Source: Pirellulaceae bacterium
Lineage (GTDB): Bacteria; Planctomycetota; Planctomycetia; Pirellulales; Pirellulaceae
Direction of reading: 5' to 3'
Length of the DNA stretch: 41,269 bases
NCBI GenBank assembly: GCA_020852965.1
Contig: JADYZV010000001.1
Span: 1-41,269, forward strand
How positions within the stretch are numbered: the stretch's first letter is position 1; each line of letters starts with the position of its first letter. Shown here one piece after another: positions 7,586 through 22,500 of this stretch. The notes under the pieces are model-generated. The model saw nothing but the letters and a program-made list of their open reading frames with translations, was not told where the DNA came from and ran no database searches. A program made the translations under genes and the position numbers.

Positions 7586-10500
7586 ATGGTTTCTCCAGAC
7601 CCTATTGGCAAGAAAAAGACACTCAACGTGAATCGACTGCAATACCAAAATCGGGTTCGACGTGCCAAACACGCTCACCGCCGCCGCGACGGTCGCGCTC
7701 GGCGTCGTCGGTTGGCCGCCGAACTTCTCGAACAGCGTTGGGTGCTCAGCGGATTGCAACCGCTGAGACCGCTCGTGATTGTACCTGACGCCGCGCTCAG
7801 CGGACCGGACACCGGGTTCGAAAGCGATTGGATCAGCCAACGTGGTTTGGACGCGGCGAAACTAGTGGTTGATCCGGTCGGCGACACTTATGCGCCGCTG
7901 CTGCGGTCGCTCGGCGGGATCGGCTACTCACCTGACGTCGACTTGTTTACCGCACCATTCGATTGGCGGTTGCCCGTCGCGCCCCAAGACGCGACGACCG
8001 ATGGGCGACTGGAGGGCATCGCGGCCGCGACGCTAATTGATTCGACCTTTGAGTTTTCGATTGACTACTTGGGAGACGCGCTGCGTCGCGCATCGGACGG
8101 ATGGTTCGACCAGTACGGCGTTCGCCCCACGTCGGTCGACATCGTCGCGCATGGCGTTGGAGGTGTTTTGACGCGGGCCTATATTCAAAGCGATGCCTAC
8201 TCGGCGATGACGGGGGGTGGTTGGCAGCTTCCCGCCGTCCATGATTTGACGTTGATCGCCACGCCCAACCGTGGGGCCGTTTCTGCTTGGAATCCGTCGC
8301 GCAATGACTTTTCCACAGCCGTCGACGGCGACGCCACCGATCGAATCATCGTAGCTAAAACGGTCGCGTCGGCGTATACCCGGTACCTTGCCGGCGACAC
8401 GATTGGTGGCCCCGGTGGTGACCTCGCCGCCGGCCTGACGAAGTCACAATTCCTTAACGCGTATATGCCATCGCTCGGGCAAATCCTGCCGACGTTCGCC
8501 TTCCGTGATCTCAATGCCGATGGAACGTTCGAAGTTGAAAACCACAATCCATTGCTCGTGGATCTGAATGATGGGCTCGATCAACTGTATACCCCACAGC
8601 AGTTCGCTGATGCCGGCGGTCAGACGATCACAGTCGAGTCGGTCGTGCGTGATCCCAATCGGTTCGTGGCGGCAGTCCTGGGTGGAGTGAACGTCGTGTT
8701 CACGTCGGGCACTCCGACGCACGCGGGCGTGATCGAACGAAACGGTCCGCTGCCGGGCGCGGCCTTGCTGCCGTTTAGTCAATACATACCGCGTTCACCT
8801 CTGCCGGGCGAGAAGTGGTTCGAACCGACGTTTTCCGGTGCAGTCAGTGCCGACGGTGACGGCCGCGTCACGCGAGGCTCGGTACTAGGGCAATTCGAGT
8901 TTGATCCAGACCCAAAACTGACGCTGCACGAAGTCAGCTCCGACGACGGGAAGGCGGCGCACCTGCGGATCGTTGCCGACGAATCGGTTCAACGATTGAT
9001 TTTGGCAGGCTTGGGTGCCACTGAACCGCAGATCTTAGCTACGAATGTCTTCGCCGACGGTCAGCGAGACGCGACGCAGTCGCTCGTCGCGGCGACGAAA
9101 CTGGGGATCGTTGATCTGTCACGAGTCGTGGTTGCTGAGCCGCTGAACGCCGACGACCAGTTGTCGCTCAGTGAGGGGTTGGCTGTGGTTCATGATTCGC
9201 TCGATTCCATCTCCAACACGATCGCCGCCGCTGCCACCGCGCTGGATGACCTGTTGCCCGATGCCGCATCGCGCGCGGGCGAATCGACCGTACTTTTCTT
9301 TTCTGAATTGGGGCAACGATTTCGCGATCGCGCGAACGCGGCGCTTGCCGAGCTGGTCGATTCGGCAACCCATCGAATTCCGACAGCGACGAACAGCGAC
9401 GAAGTCGTTGCCGCGATGCGTCAGGCGCTGGTCACGCTGCTCGGGGCCAATGCGGTGACGGTGGTCGGCGGCAGGTTTGATCCCGATTCAGCAACGGTGC
9501 AAGCCTTACTGGGCGACGCGGCGGGCGTCGACACGCTGGTCGATGGCGAGCTTGTCTTTCGGGTTCGCGTAGACGATATCGATCTCGTCTCAGTTCCCTT
9601 TTCGATCGGTCGCCAATTGGGGATCGAGGGACTGGTGACCGAAGGAGATATTCCGGCAACACTTTCGACGCGGATCGATGTTGAGTTCGGTTTGCGCGGC
9701 GATTCACCAGCCCTCCAGAACGAGTTCTTCTTTCGCATCACAGAGATCTCCGGCCAATTGGAAAGCCACGAAACGAATCTTCAAGCGACTGCGATTCTAG
9801 GTGTTGCTGGAGCTGAAATTGACAACGGGCACTTCGATTTGACAGCGCGATTCGATGTCGCGATGGATCACTCGGCGGCCGGTGGAAGTCGCTTGGACGG
9901 ATTCTCAACGTTGGACATGACGGCGGGCGATTTGCAGCAATTGTTCCACCCACGATCGTTTGCGGCTGTTCAAGCGATCTTGCCAATCAGGTCCACCGTC
10001 GGTGACCGTACAGAAACCGGTACGCTATCCTTTGCGACAGCGGACCTTTCCACCATTCCGATCGCCGCGACGATGGCGGGCCTGGAAGTATTCGACCCAC
10101 TGCGGACCAGTGCGATCGAATCGATCGTAACTCCTTTGGCCGATGTCGAGCGCGTGATGACTTTGTTGTCTGGGTCACCGGCGCTTCGTTTCCCCATACC
10201 GTTTGTCGACGCATCGGCCAGCGATGTGATCGATACGAGTTTAGATTTGCTGTCGAGCTTGCGCGACGGTGAGGGCAATCTGACCGTCACTACAGTGCAG
10301 CAGCTTTCGGCACACTTGGCCAGCGTCCTGGGAAGCGATCCGTCGCTGATTTCAATCAGCTTTGATCCCGCCAGCGGCGATCTGACGCTGCACGTTGCCG
10401 CGGAAACCACTTTTGCTGGCGTAAAGGCCGATTTCCGAAACGATCTCGATCTAAGCCCGTTGCAGGTCACGTCGTCGGGGCAATTGGACCTTGGCGGTTC

Positions 10501-13500
10501 GTTGCAAATGGGATTCGACTTTGTCTTCGCCAGCGGCCCGATCTCGGCTCAAGTGATCGCAACATCGGACGCGCCGCTTGATGGGAATCTTTCCGCCTCG
10601 GCTCATTTTGAGATTTCACTCGGCCACTCGGAGGCGATTCCGGTCACAGTTCCCGTCAGCAGCAACAGCAATCTCGACGATTTAGTCCTCGATTTGCAAA
10701 CCGCATTGGCCGCCGCTGGGTTGGGTGGAAAAGTCATCGCTGAACGCGAGGGGAATCGATTGTCATTGAGAACTACTGCGGCGGGCGGCGGGCTGCTCGT
10801 ATTTCGTGCCAATGCCTCCGACCCCGTGGTAACGCAACTCGGATTTCCAACCTCCGCGGCCGAGTTCGACTCGGCGGCAAAGCATACGTTTCTACAAAAC
10901 CTGCGATTGGAACCGTCGGTCATGGTCGCTGGCCAGATTGCGGCTCAAGCTTCCATGGGATTCGCCGGGATTGATGGGGTTTTGAGGGCGAATGCGAATG
11001 TCGAAATGGAGCTAACAGTCCTCGATGGCGACCGCATCCGCGTCGACCAAGTTGCCAACGCGCTGCGGACGCGTTTGCAGCAAAGCGTTTCACGTCAAAT
11101 CAGCGGAGCGGCTTCGATCGAATTGACAGAACTTGTCAGTCACGGAGGTTTCGATCTGCTACTTCCCAATCCAAGCACACTTGGGCCGAATGATTTTCAA
11201 ATTCGCGCCGCACTGACCGATCTGTCGCTTCCCGATCCCGCCGACTCCCTTGTTCTTCAGTTCAACGACACTTTGCTAGGCAATCTGCCATCGTTCTCAG
11301 ATTTGAGATTTGACGATGTGCTGACCGGGTTGGAAGCGTTGGCGTCGGCGCTGATCGAAATGGGTAAGCAGGATTATGCGGCTGTCGAGATACCGCTGCT
11401 TGGCGTCTCTGCCGGATCCTTGTTAGACGTTGGCAAAGACCTTCGAAATTTGGTGATTGAGCTTCGCGGCAGTGCTAGCTCACCAACCCTGCTGGAGGAC
11501 TTGGAAGCACGACTCGAGTCGATTGGCTTGTTCAACGATTTGGAGGTTCGCCTGGAAGGTCTCAATTTGGTGCTCGATGCGCAGTGGCAAGTGATTGCGG
11601 ACGGGTCTTTGCCGTTGGGCTTGGAACTCGGATCTTTGGGCGAGGATGTCGGCTCCATTGTCAGCGTCCGCAGCAATCACCAGCTCGATGTATCGGCGGG
11701 TGCCGCGCTGGACGTCGTGTTCGGATTGGAGTTGTCGCCAGACATGCCACCGCGACCGTACCTACAAGGTGGTTCGTCGCTCGGGTTAACGGCGGAAGTA
11801 TTTCATAGCGGGGTGTTGGATATCGACGTGACCGCGCTGGAAGCCCTGCCGATGTTCATTCGCAACGGAACCATAATCTTTGACGCTGATGGAGTTGACG
11901 ACGGCAATGACGGCATCCGGGACAACGCTCCGGCGACATTCGCCGTGACGGTTGATGGAACCGCGGCCGACAAACACTACTTGTTCGACGCTGGCACGCC
12001 CAGCTTGCCGCCGTTATCGGTCGACGTGATCGCCGGTTTGAATGTCAATTTGCCGATGTTCTTTCCCGATGAAGACTCGCCGGTCAACCAGTCCGATCCG
12101 TCAATGCCCGCGGGCGTTGTTGCTCAGGTGCAAAGCCTCGCGGACTTGTTCGATGGTGACACCAGTGAACCGAATGTGGTTTTAGAAGTTCCCGACTTTG
12201 CCACCCTACTCGCAAACTTGGAACTCAGCGATGCATTGGGTTTAGTCGTCGATGGGATCAATTTGATTTTCCCTGGAATCTCCGATGCACTTAGCGCGAT
12301 CTTTGACGAACCGCTGCCATTGATCGGGACGTCACTGAGTGAGTTGGTCGCGACCGACGTTGTCGCCACTTTTCTGGATGCGCTGACGGCGGACTTGGAG
12401 GCGTCGCTCAATGATTCGGCAACGGCGGCAAGCGCGGCAGCGCTGAGGACAGTCCTGGAGGATTCGCTATCGGATGTTTTGTTTGTCGACGCCGGAGGAA
12501 ATCGCAGCGATGTCGAGATGACCCCCGCGGATCCTAACGACATTGAGGATGAAGTGGTCTATCGGCTTCATCTCGGGAAGACCATTTCGAGATCTATTCC
12601 CGTTCGAGCGGACCTCGGTTTGCCGGCGTTGGGGTTGGATGTGGATGCCAACTTGGACGTCCAATTGACCTGGGAGATCGAGATAGGGATCGGCGTGTCG
12701 AAGAACGATGGATTTTTCTTAGTGATTGATCCGGCCAAGGATGAAGCGTCCGTGAGTGTCTCGGCGGGCTTTGCGCCAGGTAGCTCATTCCTGGCGACGC
12801 TCGGGTTCTTGCAAATGCACATGACCGATCCCAGCGGGCAAACGCAACTGGCCGCGGAAGTCACCATGAATGTCAACGATGCTTTGGCGGATACGTCGGG
12901 TAGGATCGGCTTTGCTGACTTGTTGGATGCGGTTGGCAATCCGGATACCTTCGCCGATTTGAATTTGACCGGTGATGTGCTCGTCGATTTGCAGGCCAGG
13001 CTATCGGACGCCTACTCAGAAGGGGGCTTGCCATCGCTCATCGCGGACCTGAATTTTGGCTGGACGCTGAATACCTCGGGGTCTGATTTGATCACGGCAA
13101 ACGAAGCGAGTTTTTCGAATGTTCAGATGGATGTGGGTACGGTCTTCAGCGGTTTCTTGACGGATGTGTTCGAATCGGTCAACGACGTGCTGGGACCAAT
13201 TCGTCCGATACTCGACCTGCTCAACACGGCCGTCCCGATCCTATCTGACTTTGAGATTACACGCGCTCTACTCGGAGACGAAAACGGTGATGGACGACTG
13301 ACGATCCTAGAGATGGCCAAGGAGCGGGGATTATTGAGCGACGAGGTCAAAGATTTCTTGGATACCGTGAAGTTTATCGATGACATCACGCAAACGGTTC
13401 TGAGTGCATCGGCGGCAGCGGGCGATTCGAGCTTTTTCATTCCCTTGGGTGATTTGCTGCTGCCCCTGGATGCGCTGACGAAGGCGGATGGATTGAAGGA

Positions 13501-16500
13501 CTATCAACTACCAGACTCGTCCGGGTTTGACCTGTTGAGTGAAATCAACGCACTTGCAGCGGGTGGGTTTCGCAATTTCGCAAGTGAGTTTGTACAGGAT
13601 TCCGAAACCGTCGCTGAATCGACGACGTTCTCCATTCCCATTCTCGAAGACCCCTCCACCGCATTTGGGTTGTTGCTTGGTCGCGATGTCCCGTTGTTCC
13701 AATTGGACCTAGCCCCGCTGATACTCGAGTTCGATCTTGTGGAAATTATCATCCCAATTCTTGGGCCGTTGGGTGTGACCATCGGCGGTCGCGTGGAAGC
13801 CGAAGCCAACTTGGCGTTTGGGTACGACACATTTGGCATTAGACAATTCATCGCCAACGATTTCTCAGATCCAATCGATCTACTCAATGGCTTGTTCGTT
13901 TATGACCGCACACTGGATGGTCAGCCAAGCGTCGCCCCCAATTCGATCGATGTTCCCGAAGCGACCGCGAGTTTGACGGTGACTGCTGGCGCGGGCGTTA
14001 ACTTATCGGCTTTTAAGTTACAGATTGAAGGTGCGTTCACGGGCATATTGGCGTTGGACCTTCAAGATGCCAACGAAGATTTGCGTTTCCGCGCGGATGA
14101 GTTTTTGCAGCCGTGTTTCATCGAAGCGACGGGGACTCTGGCAGCCGATTTAGCAGTTGTTCTCGAATTGGATTTGGGAATCTTCGACATCAGCTTCCGC
14201 GAGGTACTTGCAAGTGTGACCTTGCTGACCTTGGACGGCACGTGTGAGCCAGACGACTCGATCCTCGCTGAATTGTCCCCCGACGGAACGCTTGTTTTGA
14301 ATGTCGGTCGCGATCTGTTGGACTCGTCGGTCCCGGCGTCCAACGAAGATTTTCGCATTTCACTTGAGGACTCCAACGGCGACACCGTGCTGCGAGTCTC
14401 CAACGGATTCGCCTACCAAGATTTTGATCCGGCGCTAGTGAATCTCATTTTCGCAAACGCAGGTGGCGGTGACGACCGAATTTCCGTCGATTCGGCGGTC
14501 ACGATTCCCATCACCTTTGCCGGTGGTGAGGGTGACGACGTCCTTTCGGCCGGCGGTGGTCCGGCAACCTTGTTCGGTGGGTCCGGCAATGATGAACTTC
14601 GCGGAAGCCCTTTTGCGGACACCCTGTTTGGTGGTGAGGGGAATGACTTCATTGCTGGCGGCGCTGGCAACGATTCTCTCTTCGGGAACGAAGGTGACGA
14701 CACACTACAGGGTGATGAGGGTAACGATCATATCGATGCGGGTCCGGGAAGGGATGTGGTCAGCGGCGGTGAGGGCGATGATACATTGGAAGGTGGCGAC
14801 GGCGACGATGTGCTCAGCGGCGGACTCGGTAACGATGTTATCGATGGCGGCGCGGGCGATGACCTGATTGCCGGAGAAGAAGGTGCCGATCAGCTTCGCG
14901 GTGGGTTGGGCGTGGACACCATCGACGGAGGTGAGGGTAACGATGTCATCGACGGCCATGGTGATGACATCCATGCCGACGATGATGCCCCTGATGTGTT
15001 GCTCGGTAATAGTGGCAATGACACCATCCGCGGGGGCGGCGGCAATGATCAGATTCAAGCGGGGAGCGGGAATGACTTTGTCGACGCTGGTGCGGGGAAT
15101 GATATCGTCAACGGCAACGCTGGTGATGACACCATCATCGGTGGCGCGGGATTGGATCGGCTGTTTGGTGATCTCGGCGATGACATCATCTATGGCCATG
15201 GGCCGACTGGTGATGACAATGCGCCGGATTCGATTTACGGCGGCGGCGGCAACGATCGATTGTTTGGCAATGGAGGGAACGACGCCATCTTCGGCGGCGA
15301 GGGACGCGACGAAATTGAAGGTGGCGATGGCAACGACTTCATCGATGGAGGTACAGGTCGCGATCTGGTACACGGCCAAGCGGGCAATGATACGATCTAC
15401 GGAGGTGATGGCAACGACGAACTGTTCGGCGACGATGGGAACGATGCCATCTTCGGCGGCCGGGGCGGCGACACGATCGACGGTGGTATTGGAACTGACA
15501 CGCTGCATGGCGAAGCGGGCAGCGACACGATCCTTGGTCAAGCTGGTTCGGACTTAATTTTTGGCGGAGCCGGAAACGATCGGCTGTACGGGCACAATAT
15601 CGACGGGGACGATGACGACGATGCGGCCGACACGATCTACGGCGATTTCGGCTCGACGCACCCGCTAGGGTCAACATGGATCGTCGGTGCATCGGGCAAC
15701 GATTTCATTGTCGGAGGTGGTGGTAACGATGTGCTGCACGGTGAAGCGGGAAAAGATCAGATGTTTGGCGGGGGCGGCGATGATCAAATCTTCGGTGGTG
15801 ATGATGCCGATGCGATCTTTGGCAATGAAGGAAACGACATCGTGTTCGCAGGTGCCGGCAACGACTTCGTGCGCGGTGGTGTGGGCATCGACCGCGTCGA
15901 CGGCGGCGATGGCGATGATCGAATCGATGGCGAAGCGGGCGCTGACGACCTGCGCGGTGGCGCAGGAGCTGATGTAATAGAAGGAGGTGATGGCGATGAC
16001 GTGTTGTCCGGTGGCGATGGTGATGACATCATCGATGGCGGTGCTGGTCAAGATATCATCCGTGGAGACGGAGGAAATGATTACATAATGGGGGGCACAG
16101 GTGTCGTGAACGTCCTCCGGGGTGGCGATGGCGACGACACAATTCTCGGCTCCGACGAAGGGGGCGAAGATGCCAATCCATTCGATGAGATTCGCTTCGG
16201 TGATTGGATTATCGGCGGCGGCGGCAATGATCGATTGTTCGGACTTGGAGGTGCCGATCAAATCGAAGGGGGCGATGGCGATGATACGATCGACGGAGGC
16301 CATGCCGGCGATTGGCTACGCGGCGGCGACGGGCAGGATGTCATTCGCGGCGGCCAAGGCAACGATCGGATCGATGGCAACGCGGGCCATGATCAACTGT
16401 TCGGCGACGGTGGCGACGACACCATCGATGGCGGCGATGGCGATGACTTGGCCGATGGCGGTTTCGGTGTCGATGCGATCATCGGTGGCAACGGTGACGA

Positions 16501-19500
16501 CCACTTGCTCGGTGGCGGCGGTACAGGTGACCTGCTGTCGGGAGGCGCCGGCTTCGATCACCTCGAAGGCAGCGATGACGGCAATGATACACTTGACGGC
16601 GGCGACGATGACGATTGGCTCGAAGGTCACGGCGGCAACGATCACCTGATCGGTGGGGCCGGACGCGATCGTCTCGAAGGGGGCGATGGCGACGACACGC
16701 TTGAGGGTGGGGGTGGCGAAGACTTCCTGGTCGGCGGCGGCCAACACGATGTGCTGTATGGTCACACTGCTGACGGTATCGGCGATGACAACGCGATCGA
16801 TCACTTGTATGGTGACGCGGCCAGCAACACGCTGTTCGTCGGCGCCGGTCGCGATCGGCTGTTCGGTGGAGGCGGAAATGATTGGCTGTTCGGCGAAGGG
16901 GATGATGACTTCATCGACGTTGGCGGGGGCGATGATGATCGCGTGAATTTCGGCGGCGGCGAGGCGGCCGATCCAACCGATTTCGTGGCGCCAAGTCCGA
17001 CACCACCACCGACGCCTGGAACACCCGGATTGTCGCCGCTGGCTACCGCGCTGCTGTCGTCAGGGCCGGTCGAACCGGGACGCTGGAGCGCAGTCGGCGG
17101 CTCCGGATCGTCGCTCGGGATCGTCGGTCCCGTCACGTTCGAGGCCGCGCCAAGCGTCGCAATCGAATCGGATGGGCGGACGCTGGTCGCGTGGTCGGAT
17201 CATCGGTCGGGCAACTCCGAAATCTATGTCGCCGGATACATCAGCGATCAATGGATGCCGCTGGGGACGAGCACGTCCGAGGGTGGCATCAGCCGTTCCA
17301 TCGCGCCATCGCAGCGCCCCGTGGTGGTTGCCACCAGCGACGGCCCGATCGTTTTTTGGATCGAAGGGGCTACAGCTGCGGGCAATGTGTTTGCCGCTCG
17401 CTTTGACAGCGTAGCGGGCAACTGGATTCCATTGGGCGACAGCCTTACCTCGGGCGGCATCAGCCAAGTGGGAACGGTTCGCGAAATGGTCGCCGTCGTT
17501 ACCACTGTCGGACCCGCCGTCGGCTGGATCGCTGATGTCGGCGGCAGTCGAACGATCGAAGTTCGTCGCTGGGATGGCTCGGCGTGGACTGCGATAGGCG
17601 GTGGTCCGGTGGCGACCGGTGCGACGTTGCGGGAACTGGCGATCGCGTCGACGGGATCGCGCGTCAGTGTTGCGTATGCGGCAGGCGGTGTTGAAGACAG
17701 TAGTGTGTTCGTCGTCGATTCGCAGTCCGGTTCGTGGAGCGGGTTGGCCGGATCTGCTATCGGAGATGGCGTCAGCGGACCGACCTTCGGAAGTGCGGAC
17801 CAACCGACGCTCGCGTGGCACCAGGGAGAGTTGGTTGTGGCGTGGCGTCAATCGACCGAAGGACACTCACCGCGACTTCAAATTCATGCTCGTCGGTTCG
17901 ATGGCACCGCTTGGCAACTCGCCGGTGCCAGCGTCGACTCTTCGCTCGTATCCGACTCGCTCGCGCAGGCCTATTCGCCAAAACTAGTGGCCTCGGCGAC
18001 ACGGTTGACGCTAGCTTGGTCGGAAGTCGGTATCGGTGAAACAGCAACTGCCACCAATCCCGTTGGAACGGATGCGGCCGATCGCATTCACGCGGCAACA
18101 TGGAACGGAACTCGGTTCTCCGATCGCTTTGCCGGTGCGGGTGACATGGCCGGCGTTTCCATCGCGCCGGGTGCCAGGTCCGTGCGATCGCTGAGCGTCG
18201 CGACCAGCGCAACCGGCGATCCGACCGTCGTGTGGCTCGACACCACTTCGGCGATTCCAACGATCCAATTGCGTAGCGACCGGTTCGCCATTGCCGAAGT
18301 GCGATCCGCCTTCGGTTCGATCGGTCTGCAGCAAGTTCTCGATAGTGGTTTGGTGTCGCCGGGGGATGTTATCACGCTCGTGCCGGGCGACTACCGGACA
18401 CCGGTTCAATTTGGCGCACACCTATCGGGCATCGTCATTCGGCCCTCATCGCCTGCTATCGTCATCGAAGCACCGTGGATCTTCAACGGTGCATCCGACG
18501 TGGTCGTTCAGTCGGCGACTCTGTCGGACGTAGGGATCGCCGGTGGTTCCAACGTGACCATCCGCGACTCGCTGGTCCGCGGACACGTCCATCTCTCCGG
18601 CGGAAGCGGACACCAACTCGTCGGCAATCAAGTTCGCGCCGTGGATGAGGATGCCATCGTGATCTCCGGCACGCTAACGTCTGTTCGCATCGACGGCAAC
18701 AGAATCTCGTCGGACCGACGGGCGATGGTTGTGGCGACAAATGCTGAGCTGGACGTTTCTGACAATTGGATCGATGGTGGTCAGACGGGAATCGTAATCG
18801 AGTCGAGCTTCGGCGGACACATTCGCCAAAACACCATCACTTCGCAAACCTTGGGAGTCGACCTTCAACATGCCGGCGATCTTTCTGCCAACGTGATTCG
18901 TGGCTCACTGACGGGGATTCGAATCGCGCCGCTTTCCGGCTCGCTGACGTTAGGCGACTTGCCCGGCCAAACACCCAACATCGTTCGTGACAACAATCTA
19001 GGGATCCAACTAGTAAACGGAAATGTGGTTCGCCAGCAAGTCGAGCGCAACGTCGTCGGCATCGCTGGTGTCGGAACCATCGGCGGCGGCGACATCTCCC
19101 ACGCCAACGCCATCGCGCACAACGCCATGGGAACCGACGTCAGTGGACGCGTGCAGTTCAACCGGTTTAATGACAACGACGTGGCCATCCGAATCCACAG
19201 TAAATCGTTGGTTGATCACAATTTGATCATCACTGGTGATGCGAGCGTTTCAGCCCCCGTCGGAATTCTTGCGTCGGGCGCACGCGACGCGGTCATCGTT
19301 CAAAACACGATCGACGCCCGAACCGGTGACGCTGTGCGACTGACCGACGGCGCACGTGAGATCGAAGTGCGCGGAAATATTTTGTCCGCTGAATCCGGCA
19401 CCGCGCTTCACATCGCCGACGATAGCCAGTCTGGGTTCTTTAGCGACTACAATCAATTGCACCGGGGACCAAGCGGCACCCTCGTTCACTTCAGCTTCGA

Positions 19501-22500
19501 CTTTACGGACCTGTTGGATTGGCAAGCCGACGTGGCACGGTTTGACTTGCATTCGATCGGCACGACTCGTCTGGACCCTACACTCGCGCGACCGATCGTG
19601 ACCAGCAAGCCGTTGGGCAACTACACGATCGCCCCCACCATCGGAGCCCAAAACAGTTCGGCCCCGGGGCTGGATGCGTCAGATCGACGCTTGGACGTGG
19701 CGCGCGGTGCGGCGGCGGTCAACCTCCTAGTCAATCCCAACTTCGATGTCGATCTTGCTTCTTGGTCGACCAACGTCGAAGCCGTCGCTGACGGAACGAT
19801 CGACACATCGTTTACCGGCGAGAAACATTTCACTCCGGGTTCAACGCCGCTCGCCTTCGCACAGCAAACCGTCGACCTGTTGGATCAAGGCTATTCCATT
19901 GCGGAACTTGACAGCCGCACTATGCGAGTGGTCTATGGTGGTCGATTGCGTCACCACGGCGGCAACGAGTCCACCGCTAGCACGATCTCGCTGCAGCCGC
20001 TTGACGGAGGCGGAAGCGAAATTGGACCGGCCGTCGTCGCCCGCGCGACGCGAACTTCTGATGGACGTTGGGAACTGGTCGGTGAGGAGACCGCGTTGCC
20101 GATCGGAACTCGTCAACTGCGATGGCGATTCGAGGGTGTTCGCGGCGCGGCGACGGGGAGCAATCCGACTCGACTGGACAACGCGTTCTTGCGGCTCATC
20201 AGCATCGGGGATGGGTTGGATATTGGTGCCGACGGAGGAACGGCGCGCGATTTGTTCGTGTCCACCGGCCAACCGATGCTAAGCCTGAGATACCCGAAAC
20301 TATACGCCGATTTGGAGCGTGATCGGCCACACGAAATCCGTTGGGACAGTTTCGGAAATACCACCAACGCGGCCGTCCAGATCGTGCTGACGACGGACGG
20401 TCCCCATGGCGCTTCAACTTGGAAGACCATCGCCGCCGCGACACCCGATGACGGCCGATTTCTGTGGACGCCGGCCAACGATAGCGTTGAATACGGTACC
20501 CACGACTTACGCATCGAAATTCGCTTAGTCGGTAATCCGTATGCGTCGGATCGTTCAGCGGAATCATTCAGTGTTCCTGAGAACACACCGAACTTCTACA
20601 TCAACGATTCCTCGATCCTTGGCGACCAATATACCACCGCAATCGGCGACAATCGCAACACGGGCAAAACTCCCGCAACGCCCAAACCCTACCCGAACAA
20701 TGTGCTGAGATCCTATCAAGTTTCCGCGGGCCGAACGATTTGGATGGACAGCGGCGCATATGCCTTGTTTGATCCGGTCCTGATCAGCAACCGTGTCGGC
20801 GTTGGCGACGATGAAGGGTTCCGTTGGATCGGACCGACAAGTCCCGGGGCAACAGCCAGTCTGTTTCACGTTCACCCGTCAATCGTCGCATCGCTCGTCA
20901 GCTTGGACGACGCCGACTCGGTCAGCATCAGCCACCTGGTGCTCAACGATGCTCTTCGCGGCCTGCATCTCTACAACGACAGCACGGGCTTTACGGGCGA
21001 GTTCCTGACGGTGTCGGGGCACCAAGCCGAAGGTGTGCTGATACAAGACAACTCAGAATTCACCGTACTACGCAATCTGATCCTTTCGGGCAATGGGACG
21101 GACGGCATCCGCGCCGTTGGCCGGATTGGCGAAATCTCCGACAACATGATCGACGACAACGTTCGGCACGGAATCCGTTTGGAGGGGCAGTCGGACGTCG
21201 TCGTGTCGGGCAACAGGGTCACTCGAAGTGGCGGCGATGGCATTCATGTGATCGGTGCCTCCGTGGGGAATGTTCTGATAACTGAAAATTCGGTCAGCGA
21301 TGCGTGGCGTGGCATCTACGTCCAATCCCCCAGCACGTCCTCGGTCATCGTTTCGGAAAACCACAGCTTTGGCAACCGAGCCGACGGGATCGTCATCGAC
21401 GGACCGGCCGTCGTGCGTCGCAACGCAGTGCATGACAACACAATCCACGGCATCCAGCTGTTTGACGGCGGCAGCGCAAGTGAAAACGTGGTGTTTGCCA
21501 ACCAAGTCGGAATCTTTCTTCAAAACGACAATCGGATCGGCGCGGCGAGCAACAACCGCATCTACAAGAACGAAACCGCCATCATCGTGAATCGCTCGGC
21601 TAGCGTTTTTGGAAATGTCATCTACAGCAATCAATTCGGAATTGATGCGAATTCGTCTGGTGGCAATCCTTTCACCGGTTTGATTAGCGGCAATTTGATC
21701 TACGACATCGACACGCTCGCAATTGACGCTCCCTTTGCCGCCGGACTTCAATTGATCGGCAATACGATTCGTCATGCCAACGCGATTGCGATCGACATCA
21801 AGAACAATTCCCGAGACATCGTTGTCAAAAACAATGTGTTCTGGTTCGACGGTGGCACCACGATCGGGATCCATGTCGCCGCCAATAGCCAATCGGGATT
21901 CGTATCGGACTACAACCTATACTACCTCACCAGTGGCGCGCGATTAGGTTCATGGCAGGGGCAAACTCGCGCTGACTTGGCGGCTTGGCGTTCGGCCGCG
22001 TTTGGCGATGCCAATAGCCTGGATCAGGATCCACTGCTGGTCGACGCGGACGGTGATGACAACGTCTTCGGTTACGTCGATCCGGTTTTCGATGGCCGCG
22101 ACGATAATTTTCATTTGCAGAGTATCGAGGGTTCGATGACCGGATCGATCGCGCCGGCTTTTGACGCTGCCAGCGGTACTGTCATCGACTTACCCAGAGC
22201 GATGGTCTGTCACACCGGTCAGTCGCCGGCGATTGATCGTGGCGATCCCAGCTCAAGTTATGCCAATGAGCCGCAGCCCAACGGAGCATTCGTCAATCTC
22301 GGTGCATTCGGTAACACGGAACTGGCCGCGAGGAGTCCATTGGCGTACGTCGTCGTGACGGTCCCTGACGGCGGCGAAGTGTGGCCCGCCGATCGTGATT
22401 TTACAGTTCGCTGGCGAAGCGAGTTACCCGAAAGTCAACTCACCGGCGGCATGGCTCCGCCTTATCGCGATGCCGTGCTGGCAAGCTCACCGGTCGGTTA

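Noticed and set aside
14705-15541. A 278-codon open frame on the minus strand within the RTX array
   Set aside because: It is the antisense of Gly/Asp codons, has a repetitive I/V/A-rich translation with no known motif, and mirrors the repeat period; several similar frames exist across the same array.
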